From a virus: a DNA stretch of 41,677 nucleotides. Both the position numbers and the translations under genes were made by a program. The stretch lies in IMG/VR virus record IMGVR_UViG_3300036782_000146, positions 1 through 41,677 of that record; one strand, written 5' to 3'. Positions 6,941 to 13,429 of this stretch are shown here, piece after piece (within the stretch, counting starts at the first letter, position 1; each line of letters opens with the position of its first letter). Below the pieces are notes generated by a model. The model did not search any database and had not been told where the DNA came from. It saw nothing but the letters and a program-made list of their open reading frames with translations.

Positions 6941-7237
6941 ATGCTCAAACTCAAAATCGTCCGCGCCTCCGAAGCTCCGCCAGCCCTGTACACGCACACA
7001 AATCGTAATGATGACTGGGACGCGCTTGCTGAGAAACTTCAAGACATACAAGTGGGGGACTGGATCGAGATACCCCTGGACGCTTTCAAAAACAAGACGA
7101 CATACCAGAAGCGTACCAATGTCCACAAAGCAATGGCTGCACGCAAGCTGACCGTCATCACCCGTGTCCTTGGTGCAAACCTGTACGTCCGCTGCCGCAC
7201 TGACAAGGACCCACAGAGAAATCCAAAGAAGAAGTAA
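6941..7237 (+). CDS. Small basic phage protein, first gene of the rightward operon
   Basis: This encodes 98 residues from ATG 6941 (GGAAA about 9 bases upstream). It is the third member of the small family seen at 4659-4910 and 6058-6294: WDALAEKL, then GDWIEIPLDAF, then a basic TYQKRTNVHKAMAARK, then LYVRCRTDK and a Lys/Arg tail. The basic middle and end suggest nucleic-acid binding. As the first gene after the iterons and the double dyad, it is a candidate early regulator. No named family can be given with confidence. Confidence 0.7.
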   Translation: MLKLKIVRASEAPPALYTHTNRNDDWDALAEKLQDIQVGDWIEIPLDAFKNKTTYQKRTNVHKAMAARKLTVITRVLGANLYVRCRTDKDPQRNPKKK

Positions 7238-7277
7238 CGATCGGACTTTCTGACCCTATGTAGAGGAACAAAACGTC

Positions 7278-7550
7278 ATGCTCATCATCATCTTCCTGAC
7301 CGCTCTCGCCCTTGGATGTATCGCCGCCCGCTGGTACCTGGCCACCGCACGCGCTAAACGTGCTGAAGCCGACGCTGCCTTCTGGGAATCGCAAGCTGAA
7401 CGCTGGCGGGATGACGCGACCTTATGGCGGGAAGAAGCCCTGTCACAGCTCAGCACTGGCGGGGTGACTGTCATCCGGATCAACGCCCTCGCCGACCGCA
7501 TGGACAAGGTAGCAACCAAGCTCAACGCTGCGACGCGGGTAGCCAAATGA
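7278..7550 (+). CDS. Small single-pass membrane protein with coiled coil
   Basis: This encodes 90 residues from ATG 7278, with AGAGGAA about 9 bases upstream. The first 20 residues (MLIIIFLTALALGCIAARWY) form one membrane helix. The rest is an Ala/Glu/Arg-rich amphipathic helix followed by a second helical segment. No family is recognised. Its stop overlaps the start of the next gene as ATGA at 7547-7550, so the two are probably translationally coupled. Confidence 0.65.
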   Translation: MLIIIFLTALALGCIAARWYLATARAKRAEADAAFWESQAERWRDDATLWREEALSQLSTGGVTVIRINALADRMDKVATKLNAATRVAK

Positions 7551-7714
7551 AGGTCGCCAATATTGAGGAGCGACTCGACCAGACTGAGCACATCAGCCCT
7601 GCAGAGCGCGCGATGCTGCGACTCGGCCAAGGCCTGGGATTCCTGACACCGGCACAAGTCGGGGAACGGATCGCTAGCCCCGCATCTGCTTCTTCTCCTT
7701 CTCAAACTCGATGA
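7547..7714 (+). CDS. Small helical hypothetical protein
   Basis: This encodes 55 residues. The ATG at 7547 overlaps the TGA of the upstream gene, which fixes the start even though the frame is open further upstream. It reads MKVANIEERLDQ, then a compact helical region (EHISPAERAMLRLGQGLGFLTPAQVGERI) and a Ser/Pro tail. No family is recognised. The tight overlap supports it as a real gene of the early operon. Confidence 0.55.
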   Translation: MKVANIEERLDQTEHISPAERAMLRLGQGLGFLTPAQVGERIASPASASSPSQTR

Positions 7715-7811
7715 GCTTCTCCAGCAGTTTCTTAATGTCGATGAGATGCCACGCTATAAGGCCATAGCAGAGGGGAACGAGCAGCCACATTGCGGAATTA
7801 TGATCATGCAT
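7674..7811 (-). CDS. Possible small membrane protein
   Basis: A possible 45-residue frame on the minus strand: MHDHNSA, then a hydrophobic helix (MWLLVPLCYGLIAWHLI), then a Lys/Glu-rich helix ending KKQMRG. The layout is typical of small phage membrane proteins. There is no good ribbosome-binding site, and it overlaps the end of 7547-7714 on the other strand by 41 bases. The call rests only on composition. Confidence 0.3.
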   Translation of the reverse strand: MHDHNSAMWLLVPLCYGLIAWHLIDIKKLLEKLIEFEKEKKQMRG

Positions 7812-7835
7812 GCGCGAGATTGTAACGCAAGCCCC

Positions 7836-7988
7836 TCACAGGCCGATCGACTTCAGCAGCACGGCGAGCCTACCTAGAGCCAGCAGGACGCGCAATAAAA
7901 CACCGGCGTAATCGATCCAGGTCTTCTTGCGACGTTTGCCGCCGAAGTCGAAGTTACCGCCGATCCGGAATGTGATGTTGCCCTTCAC
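7836..7988 (-). CDS. Possible small amphipathic or membrane-associated protein
   Basis: A possible 50-residue frame from GTG 7988; it is open to a TTG at 8030. It has a short Phe/Gly-rich beta-like start (ITFRIGGNFDFGG), a basic patch (KRRKKTW), and a C-terminal hydrophobic helix (YAGVLLRVLLALGRLAVLL). No clear ribosome-binding site was found. It fills most of an otherwise empty stretch between 7714 and 8123. Confidence 0.3.
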   Translation of the reverse strand: MKGNITFRIGGNFDFGGKRRKKTWIDYAGVLLRVLLALGRLAVLLKSIGL

Positions 7989-8122
7989 AAATCGAGGATG
8001 GCACAAAGAAGCACCGCCAACTACAACCAACTTTATGACTCGCTAGAGGGATGCGTGCCAAAAAGTGAGTCCACACTGAATTCGACAAACGGACTTCCCA
8101 CCCCAAGGTAGGAGGCCTCGTC

Positions 8123-8431
8123 ATGGCAAAGGTTCGTCACAACAAAATCATTAAGGCGGGGGATACTGCAATCCTCGTCCTGGGGAAATGGTCGGCAATA
8201 ATCGACACCGCAGATATCCCTCTCATTCAACAGTTCACGTGGTCAGCCGATCGCATACGCCGCACTGGCAAGCGAGCCGTCAGAACCCAGATCCTGCACC
8301 GCGACGGACCCTATGCACTCCGGTTGGGTCGCATGCTCACAGGAGCGGGGTACCACGAGCGCGTCGAGTACCTGGACCGCAACCCCTTCAACAATCGCCG
8401 TAGCAATTTAAGGACGGTCCCCCGTGGCTAG
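8123..8431 (+). CDS. HNH-like protein lacking the catalytic histidines
   Basis: This encodes 102 residues from ATG 8123, with GTAGGAGG about 8 bases upstream. The layout is that of phage HNH homing-type endonucleases: an N-terminal beta-rich part with a DTADIPLIQQFTWSA stretch, then the place of the LHR motif, then NPFNNRRSNLRTV, which is the usual third motif (DNRxxNLR). The residues that would carry the first histidines are replaced, LHR by LGRM and VDH by VEYLD, so nuclease activity is doubtful. It may be a DNA-binding derivative. It is in the rightward early operon and overlaps the next gene by 8 bases. Confidence 0.6.
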   Translation: MAKVRHNKIIKAGDTAILVLGKWSAIIDTADIPLIQQFTWSADRIRRTGKRAVRTQILHRDGPYALRLGRMLTGAGYHERVEYLDRNPFNNRRSNLRTVPRG

Positions 8432-8666
8432 ACCAACTTACGATCTCAAAGAGGACTGGACAGAAAAGCAACTCAAGCGAGCTGACTCCCCTGCAGCGAT
8501 AGTGAACAGTCTCCGTCGCGCCGAATCCCTGAGCCCGGATCAGCGCATCATGGACCGCGCCGTCCTCTGCAACGAAGCGAGGGCCCGCGACATCATCGCC
8601 GCCTGGGAACCTCGACTCGGTTACAAACACCTGATCGTCACCGTGGAGGCGTCCATAGATGCCTAA
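8424..8666 (+). CDS. Hypothetical protein
   Basis: This encodes 80 residues from GTG 8424, whose start lies inside the end of the preceding gene. It is charged and mostly helical (YDLKEDWTEKQLKRADSPAAIVNSLRRAESLSPDQRIMDRAVLCNEARARDI in outline), with a short C-terminal strand. No family is recognised. Tight packing with both neighbours supports it as a gene of the early operon. Confidence 0.55.
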   Translation: MARPTYDLKEDWTEKQLKRADSPAAIVNSLRRAESLSPDQRIMDRAVLCNEARARDIIAAWEPRLGYKHLIVTVEASIDA

Positions 8667-8910
8667 CCTCATGTTCGACTGCCGCCATCAAGCGCTGCTC
8701 TGTCCAGCCTGCGCTGAGGAGTTCGAAGTCCCGACATCCGCCTTCCGCAACCCGGAGCAGATGGTCGTTTTGACAGAGCGAATCACCCGGGCCCATCACT
8801 GCCGAAAGCAGAAACAGGCCAGAGCACACAAGCGCCAACAAACCACCCCGGTACCGGTGATCGACAAATGGAAGCAACTGTGGGCAGCATACGAGGCCAC
8901 CCATGCCTAA
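8659..8910 (+). CDS. Small zinc-ribbon-like protein
   Basis: This encodes 83 residues from ATG 8659, with GGAGG about 10 bases upstream and an 8-base overlap with the preceding gene. Cysteines in CRHQALLCPAC and a later HHC could bind one zinc ion. The C-terminus is basic and ends in a short helix (DKWKQLWAAYEA). A nucleic-acid or protein-binding adaptor is plausible. It ends inside the start of the sigma-like gene (8-base overlap), so the two proteins are probably made together. Confidence 0.55.
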   Translation: MPNLMFDCRHQALLCPACAEEFEVPTSAFRNPEQMVVLTERITRAHHCRKQKQARAHKRQQTTPVPVIDKWKQLWAAYEATHA

Positions 8911-9403
8911 GAATGAAGAATGGAAGCAAGACCCAGCCGCTCTTATGGCAGAGGTCAAAGTGCACGTGGGTCGCTTCTGCCGAGACAAGAGGATGGACGC
9001 AGACACACGGCAGGACATAGCACAGGACATCACCCTCGCCCTGTGGAAGAGACTGCAGCAGCCCGGCATCAAGAACCTGGACGCGCTCATTCATACGTAC
9101 ACACGCAACCGCCTCCAGGACTGGCGTCGATCCCATGTGCGTCGAGACCTAGATCAGGTGGGTGAAGAGAAAACAGCAGAAGAGTATGAGCCAGAGGTCA
9201 CCTCCACACAGGACAACATCGGCACACACTACGTTCGCATTCTTGAGGCGGCCAAAGGAGTGCTTACAAAAGAGCAGATCGATCTGATGCTCCAGGGGTA
9301 TACGGTGGAAGAGATCGCGGAGAAGCAAGGGATCAAAGTATCCACCCTACGCAACAGGATCGCCACACTGAGAAAAAGAAACAAAATGGCAGCCGCCGCA
9401 TAA
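8903..9403 (+). CDS. Sigma-70 family (ECF-like) RNA polymerase sigma factor
   Basis: This encodes 166 residues. Residues about 22-82 look like sigma region 2: DADTRQDIAQDITLALWKRL, then NLDALIHTYTRNRLQDWRR, where the polymerase clamp and the -10 element are bound. Residues about 118-160 are a region 4 helix-turn-helix: LTKEQIDLMLQGYTVEEIAE, then GIKVSTLRNRIATLRKR, which would contact the -35 element. There is no region 3, as in ECF sigmas. It is the last gene of the early rightward operon and directly precedes the structured leader of the packaging and structural genes, so a role as a middle or late gene activator is a natural inference. It starts inside the end of the previous gene. Confidence 0.8.
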   Translation: MPKNEEWKQDPAALMAEVKVHVGRFCRDKRMDADTRQDIAQDITLALWKRLQQPGIKNLDALIHTYTRNRLQDWRRSHVRRDLDQVGEEKTAEEYEPEVTSTQDNIGTHYVRILEAAKGVLTKEQIDLMLQGYTVEEIAEKQGIKVSTLRNRIATLRKRNKMAAAA

Positions 9404-9804
9404 AAAAGTTCTCACTTACGCGGTCTTACGTATAGAGAGCAAAAAGCTGATCGCCAGGTCAGCGCGTCTGTCCACAACTGCCCAGCAGAACACTGACACC
9501 GACTTAGCTCCTCGCCTGTCCTAGACCGGCGAGTCATTTAAGGTCCTGCGGGCGACCGTCGTCGTAAGTATTCAGAAGCGAGAAAAAGCCCGCATAAATA
9601 TTGAACTCGGTCGGTCCCGAGCTTGATCGGGCGAGCACGTAGGTTTTTCTCATACGAGATATCGTGCACAGCGCTGGTGGAAGTCCGGCGGATAAAGATT
9701 GAGAAAGACCAAGTCACAGGCTTATGACGAGCCTCTCCTCCTTGGTCTCCACCCAGGGGCAGGTCTTACCCAGCCATGCGTTGTACCTGCCCAGGGGTGA
9801 TTCC
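9404..9804 (+). ncRNA. Structured, gene-free leader between early and late operons
   Basis: About 400 bases have no convincing gene but many stem-loops in a row: 9511-9533 (CTCGCC/GGCGAG), 9547-9594 (TGCGGGC/GCCCGCA), 9606-9635 (CTCG and CCCGA arms, followed by a TTTTTCT tract at 9644), 9654-9665 (ACGA/TCGT), 9672-9690 (CGCTGG/CCGGCG), 9706-9748 (AGACCAAG/CTTGGTCT enclosing AGGCT/AGCCT) and 9750-9799. The start of the region contains TTACG repeated at 9416 and 9425, followed by TATAG, which may belong to a promoter. The region could be a 5' leader RNA, a separate small RNA, or partly the packaging site, since small terminase follows. Confidence 0.5.
9750..9799 (+). promoter_or_regulatory. Hairpin sequestering a ribosome-binding site
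   Basis: Bases 9750-9764 and 9785-9799 are inverted repeats matching at 13 of 15 positions: an 8-bp stem (GGGCAGGT/ACCTGCCC), a 2-by-2 internal loop and a 5-bp stem (CACCC/GGGTG), with a 20-base loop. The 3' arm contains AGGGGTG, the only ribosome-binding site for ATG 9805. Folding would hide it, so translation may be regulated. Confidence 0.55.
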
Positions 9805-9951
9805 ATGATCGCGTTCGAAACACTCCTACACTTCCTGCTCACGCTGCTGGCCGTCGCCTGGCTGATGCAACAAGTATTCCTGCTCTCGCTCATAGGACTC
9901 CTCACATGTCTAAGATATTCGCTGCCCTCCAAGCTGCCATCCAGGTCCTGA
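9805..9951 (+). CDS. Small hydrophobic membrane protein
   Basis: This encodes 48 residues from ATG 9805, preceded by AGGGGTGA within the 3' arm of the hairpin at 9750-9799. It is almost entirely hydrophobic from residue 6 to 36 (LLHFLLTLLAVAWLMQQVFLLSLIGLL), with a basic end. It overlaps the next gene by 46 bases in another frame. A leader peptide or a small membrane/lysis protein are both possible. Confidence 0.45.
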   Translation: MIAFETLLHFLLTLLAVAWLMQQVFLLSLIGLLTCLRYSLPSKLPSRS

Positions 9952-10094
9952 ACGGAATTGAAATGCAGGTATGGGCTATTGTCATCCTGGCCATCGGTGC
10001 TGGACTCATTGCAATACATCAAGCCGAGCATGGAAGCATGATCGTAGGTGGATCGCTCGCACTCTTGCAGCACAAGCAAACTGATCAGAAATAG
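9906..10094 (+). CDS. Small membrane protein, holin-like candidate
   Basis: This encodes 62 residues from ATG 9906 with AGGA about 9 bases upstream. An amphipathic N-terminal helix (MSKIFAALQAAIQVLNG) is followed by a membrane helix (QVWAIVILAIGAGLIAI), then HGSMIVGGSLALLQ and a short polar end. Its size and layout suit a small phage membrane protein such as a holin, but its place before small terminase is not a typical lysis locus. No family can be named firmly. Confidence 0.5.
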   Translation: MSKIFAALQAAIQVLNGIEMQVWAIVILAIGAGLIAIHQAEHGSMIVGGSLALLQHKQTDQK

Positions 10095-10157
10095 ACCACT
10101 TCACGCAGTAGTAGGTAAGGAGCCGATCCGACGGCGGAAACAAAGGAAGAATCGCCG

Positions 10158-10622
10158 ATGCCAGCAGGAATCAGATCGCACACCCTCACAAAGAAAAAGA
10201 GGCAAATATTCCTCGACAGCCTGTCCGAGGGAATGACGGTCACCGCTGCGGCAAAAATGGCGGGGTATCACCGGCGCTACATGTATTCGGTTCGTGATGA
10301 GAATCCCGAGTTTGCGATCGAGTGGGATGACGCGGTTCAGCAAGGATTAGACCTGTTAGAGGAAGAAGTCCGGCGTAGAGCGACTGGCTACCAGGAAGAT
10401 CTCGTATACCAGGGCAAGAAAACAAAAGAGCAAGTTACCCGTCACAGCGACATCCTGCTCATGTTCCTGATGAAGGCCAAGCGGCCCGAGTTCAAGGACA
10501 ACAATAAGGTTGAGATCCAGGTAGGCGACAAGCTGGGCGAGCTTATGGACGCGATCTCCGGTAAGGCTGAAGAGCCTGCTGAGGTTCCTGTCTCCGAGCC
10601 CACAGAAGAGTCTGCAACTTAG
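10158..10622 (+). CDS. terS: Terminase small subunit
   Basis: This encodes 154 residues from ATG 10158 with AAGGAAG about 8 bases upstream. The N-terminal helix-turn-helix follows the pattern of many phage small terminases: RQIFLDSLSEGMTVTAAAKMAGYHRRYMYSVRDENPEFAIEWDDA. It is followed by an EEVRRRA helix, a short strand pair (EDLVYQGKK) and the usual SDILLMFLMKAKRPEFKD block. The C-terminus is an acidic tail. It recognises phage DNA and recruits the large subunit (12168-13397). Unusually, about 1.5 kb of other genes, including a recombinase, separates it from the large subunit. Confidence 0.85.
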   Translation: MPAGIRSHTLTKKKRQIFLDSLSEGMTVTAAAKMAGYHRRYMYSVRDENPEFAIEWDDAVQQGLDLLEEEVRRRATGYQEDLVYQGKKTKEQVTRHSDILLMFLMKAKRPEFKDNNKVEIQVGDKLGELMDAISGKAEEPAEVPVSEPTEESAT

Positions 10623-10642
10623 TTTTTGTCCCAAGTGTCTAA

Positions 10643-10668
10643 TGTCCAGAAGTAATTACTAATGGACA
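10643..10668. promoter_or_regulatory. 26-bp dyad upstream of the serine recombinase, crossover-site candidate
   Basis: TGTCCA (10643-10648) and TGGACA (10663-10668) flank a perfect palindrome AGTAATTACT (10651-10660), all centred on 10655.5. Eleven of 13 base pairs are symmetric. The length and central AT dinucleotide fit a small serine recombinase crossover site. It ends 13 bases before the recombinase ATG, so it would also work as an operator. Confidence 0.55.
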
Positions 10669-10681
10669 GAGGACACCGGTC

Positions 10682-11320
10682 ATGGTAAGTGCACGCCAAA
10701 CGAAGATTTCAGACGTAGATTCTCGACACACTAATGGACACCCACTTCGGGTGGGCATCTACTGCCGCGTCAGCACAACCGACCAGCAGACGCTGCCCAT
10801 GCAAGAGGCTGCCCTGCGCGAGTATGCCGAGCACCGTGGCTGGGAAGTGGTCAAGGTGGTAGCAGAGAAGCGCTCCGGTGCTAAGACAAGGCCGCAGCGT
10901 GAGGCGCTCCTACAGGCCGCCCGTCGCCGCGAGATCGATGTCATCGCCGTGTGGAAGCTGGACCGGTGGGGCAGAAGCCTTGCGGATCTGGTCACGTCTC
11001 TCGAAGAGCTGATCGCCCTGGGCATCGTCTTCGTGTCCTACACGGAAGCCATCGACCTCAGCACTCCCTCGGGACGTGCGATGGCCGGAATGCTGTCCGT
11101 CTTCTCCACGTTCGAGCGTGACGTAATCCGCGAGCGTGTGCTGGCCGGTCAGGCATATGCGAGGTCGAAGGGTGTGCAGTTCGGACCACCACGGACCTCC
11201 TCTCTGCGCACCGACGAAGTTTTAGAGCTACACCAGCAGAACGTTCCGAAGGCTGAGATCGCCCGTCGTCTGGAGATTCCGAGAACGAGCGTGATCCGGA
11301 TCATCAAGGACGCCGCATAA
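10682..11320 (+). CDS. Serine recombinase (resolvase/invertase family)
   Basis: This encodes 212 residues from ATG 10682 with GAGGACACC upstream. An N-terminal extension of about 20 residues precedes the catalytic domain: IYCRVSTTDQQ with nucleophile S31, then SGAKTRPQREALL (R70), KLDRWGRS (D94, R95, R98) and the dimer/E-helix segment SVFSTFERDVIRERVLAG. Residues about 185-208 are a helix-turn-helix (NVPKAEIARRLEIPRTSVIRII). All expected catalytic residues are present. Small members of this family resolve or invert DNA. It lies between small and large terminase, an odd place for a recombinase, and may be cargo or act on a site beyond this window. Confidence 0.9.
   Translation: MVSARQTKISDVDSRHTNGHPLRVGIYCRVSTTDQQTLPMQEAALREYAEHRGWEVVKVVAEKRSGAKTRPQREALLQAARRREIDVIAVWKLDRWGRSLADLVTSLEELIALGIVFVSYTEAIDLSTPSGRAMAGMLSVFSTFERDVIRERVLAGQAYARSKGVQFGPPRTSSLRTDEVLELHQQNVPKAEIARRLEIPRTSVIRIIKDAA
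10730..10740 (+). repeat. Extra half-site of the recombinase-associated repeat
   Basis: ACTAATGGACA at 10730-10740 exactly repeats bases 10658-10668, the right half of the upstream dyad, 72 bases away and inside the recombinase coding region. Accessory half-sites near a crossover site are common in resolvase systems. Confidence 0.5.
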
Positions 11321-11367
11321 CGCACCACCAAGATTCAACAGCGCCCCAAACGGCATACAATACGGTC

Positions 11368-11526
11368 GTGAACAACACTCAGTTCATCACGCTGTTAATC
11401 GTCATCCTGGGCAGTGTCCTGTTCCAGTTTGCCGGTTTCTTTTTCCTCTTCAATAGCGTGGCACAGGTACGTTCCGAACTTGCCGGTCGTATCGACCGGA
11501 TCGCTGACGACTTAAAGCGATCGTGA
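11368..11526 (+). CDS. Small single-pass membrane protein
   Basis: This encodes 52 residues from GTG 11368. It reads MNNTQFITLLIVILGSVLFQFAGFFFLFNSV, one membrane helix, followed by a helical charged end (QVRSELAGRIDRIADDLKRS) that could form a coiled coil. The layout matches small proteins I have seen in acidobacterial phages, from memory only. The ribosome-binding site is weak, so the start is uncertain. No other gene occupies this stretch. Confidence 0.55.
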   Translation: MNNTQFITLLIVILGSVLFQFAGFFFLFNSVAQVRSELAGRIDRIADDLKRS

Positions 11527-11617
11527 ACCACACGAGCAGCGATGCTCGGAATCGTAGGTGCAAGGTAGGAGCGGGGTGGTCATCCTCCTGTGACCCTGCA
11601 CAAGAGCCCGACCACGA

Positions 11618-11836
11618 TCAGCCCGTTAGTGGCTGCCTAGCGATGCGGTAGAGCTGTTTCAATATGAGGCCCATGTAGATCGCACCTTCGTTCCTGTGCT
11701 CTCTGATCTTCTGCTGCAGCCAGATAATCTGGCTCGGATCGATAGCCTTCGCAAGTTGCGCCTCATAGCGGTTGACCTCTTGTTGTTCGACAAAGAGCTT
11801 TCTTAGCCAATCTCGAATTGCGTCTTCAATCATCAT
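11618..11836 (-). CDS. Small helical hypothetical protein
   Basis: This encodes 72 residues from ATG 11836 (a second ATG follows at 11833), with GGAGG about 7 bases upstream. It is highly helical: IEDAIRDWLRKLFVEQQEVNRYEAQ, then IIWLQQKIREHRNEGAIYMGLILKQLYRI. No family is recognised. It is one of two leftward genes lying against the direction of the late operon, between the recombinase and large terminase. Confidence 0.6.
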   Translation of the reverse strand: MMIEDAIRDWLRKLFVEQQEVNRYEAQLAKAIDPSQIIWLQQKIREHRNEGAIYMGLILKQLYRIARQPLTG

Positions 11837-11912
11837 CGGAAATCCTCCGCTGAGATAGATGTAATTTCCGATGGATTCCTGCAGTTATTTTCAAACACCG
11901 AGGTAACCCAAG

Positions 11913-11942
11913 GCCTGCCCCAACCGGCGGGCTTTCGCATTT
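11913..11942 (+). terminator. Hairpin with TTTCGCATTT tail, terminator-like
   Basis: GCCTGCC (11913-11919) pairs with GGCGGGC (11926-11932) around CCAACC, with one wobble pair, and is followed by TTTCGCATTT. The tail closely matches those after the hairpins at 21826 and 29339, so this is a member of a repeated family rather than a chance structure. Confidence 0.5.
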
Positions 11943-11959
11943 CTAGGACGTAAATCCTG

Positions 11960-12157
11960 CTACTCGCTGTTGGAGGTCCTGTCCTTTTTCATGTCGACCT
12001 CGGCCTGTCTGTATCCAGCCATGAAAGCCGGTGACGGCTTCGCATTCGGCTCAAACGGCTCGCCGCCTAAATAGAACGCATAGCCGTTCCGAAATTCAAC
12101 TTCATCGAGTGCCTGCTGCTCGAACCAATCAGCCTTCTTGACTTCTTTCGGGGTCAT
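11960..12157 (-). CDS. Small hypothetical protein
   Basis: This encodes 65 residues from ATG 12157, with GAGG just upstream; an ATG at 12166 is also possible. It contains FRNGYAFYLGGEPFEPNAKPSPAFMAGYRQAEVDM. The G-x2-FY-x-GG, Asn/Pro, G-Y spacing recalls ribosome-modulation-factor-like small proteins, but the resemblance is weak. Its start codon lies back to back with the large terminase start at 12168, leaving no room for a normal promoter between them. Confidence 0.55.
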   Translation of the reverse strand: MTPKEVKKADWFEQQALDEVEFRNGYAFYLGGEPFEPNAKPSPAFMAGYRQAEVDMKKDRTSNSE

Positions 12158-12167
12158 TTGCCTCATT

Positions 12168-13397
12168 ATGCATCCCTTCTCCCCTAAGGCCAGAGCGTTC
12201 ATTAAGCGCAGACCTGAGGACGATCGGACCATCAACATCCTCCAGGGCGCTACCCGTAGCGGCAAAACATTCGCCTGCATACCCAAGATCCTGGCCCTCT
12301 GCCGTTACAAGGTAGACGGTCACCGTGTCATCTGCGGCGTCACCAAGCAGACGGTTTACAAGAACTTCCTGGCCCCGCTGTTCGACATCGTCGGCCCGAA
12401 GAACTACAGCTACAACAAGAATAGCGGCGAGCTGACCCTATTTGGAGTCAAGTGGCTGGTTGAAGGCGCTGCCGATGAAGGCGCAGTAAAACGGCTTCAG
12501 GGACTTACCATCGGCGTATTGGTGATTGATGAGATCGCCAACATACCCAAGGTCGTGTTCGAGATGCTTTACTCTCGAATGTCGCCCAAGGGAGCGCGGC
12601 TTTACGCTAGCTGCAATCCGGCGAGCAGTTACCACTGGTTGAAGACGGAATGGCTGGACAATCCTGAGAAGGCTCAGGACATCTGGACCGAAGTCTTCTA
12701 CATGACGGACAACCTGTCCCTCGATGCAGCGACCAGGGCCCGATACGAGCGCAGCTTCACCGGTGCCTTCAAGCGCCGCATGATCGGCGCTGAGTGGTGC
12801 AACGCTGAAGGCGCGATCTACAGCGATGCGTGGTCGGATGCGGTCCTGTTCGACGAGCTGCCGCTGGCACTCCAGAACGACCGGAACCACCTGGCGCGTT
12901 ACTGCGCTGTGGACGCGGGAACACGAAACCAGACGGTGTTTCTGGACATCATCGACGACGGCACCACGCTCTGGCTCACCCGTGAGTACGTCTGGGACAG
13001 CGCCAAAGAGAAGCGCCAGAAGACCAACGGCCAGTACGCCGATGACCTGCAGACGTTCCTGAAGCTATCGCCGACGGCACTGGTCATCATCGATCCATCC
13101 GCTGCGAGTCTCAAAACAGATCTGGTACAGCGCGGCATCTGGCACGGCGATGCCGACAACGACGTTCTGCCCGGCATTCAAGCCGTCGCCACGATGTTGG
13201 CCACCGGCAGGCTGAAGGTACACCGGTCCTGCACAAATTTGATCGGCCAGATGGTCGATTACGCGTGGGACGAGGATGCCTGCAAGCGCGGCGATGAAAA
13301 GCCGCTCAAGGTCGCCGATCACGGTCCTGACGCGCTTCGCTATTGCGTTTACACGCAGATCCCGGCTTACCGGCTGGCTATGGCCATGGCCGCATAA
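12168..13397 (+). CDS. terL: Terminase large subunit
   Basis: This encodes 409 residues from ATG 12168; an in-frame TTG at 12138 is less likely. It is the packaging motor: Walker A GATRSGKT (residues 27-34), Walker B VLVIDE (D121, E122), coupling motif ASCNP (147-151), then an RNase H-like nuclease domain with D249 (AVDAG), D309 (IIDPS) and D384/D388 (ADHGPDA). All key residues are present. It works with the small terminase at 10158-10622 and the portal that follows. The 5' end abuts a divergent small gene, and no strong ribosome-binding site is seen for ATG 12168. Confidence 0.95.
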   Translation: MHPFSPKARAFIKRRPEDDRTINILQGATRSGKTFACIPKILALCRYKVDGHRVICGVTKQTVYKNFLAPLFDIVGPKNYSYNKNSGELTLFGVKWLVEGAADEGAVKRLQGLTIGVLVIDEIANIPKVVFEMLYSRMSPKGARLYASCNPASSYHWLKTEWLDNPEKAQDIWTEVFYMTDNLSLDAATRARYERSFTGAFKRRMIGAEWCNAEGAIYSDAWSDAVLFDELPLALQNDRNHLARYCAVDAGTRNQTVFLDIIDDGTTLWLTREYVWDSAKEKRQKTNGQYADDLQTFLKLSPTALVIIDPSAASLKTDLVQRGIWHGDADNDVLPGIQAVATMLATGRLKVHRSCTNLIGQMVDYAWDEDACKRGDEKPLKVADHGPDALRYCVYTQIPAYRLAMAMAA

Positions 13398-13429
13398 CTT
13401 AGGGCACCACGCCCTGCATAAGGGCACCA

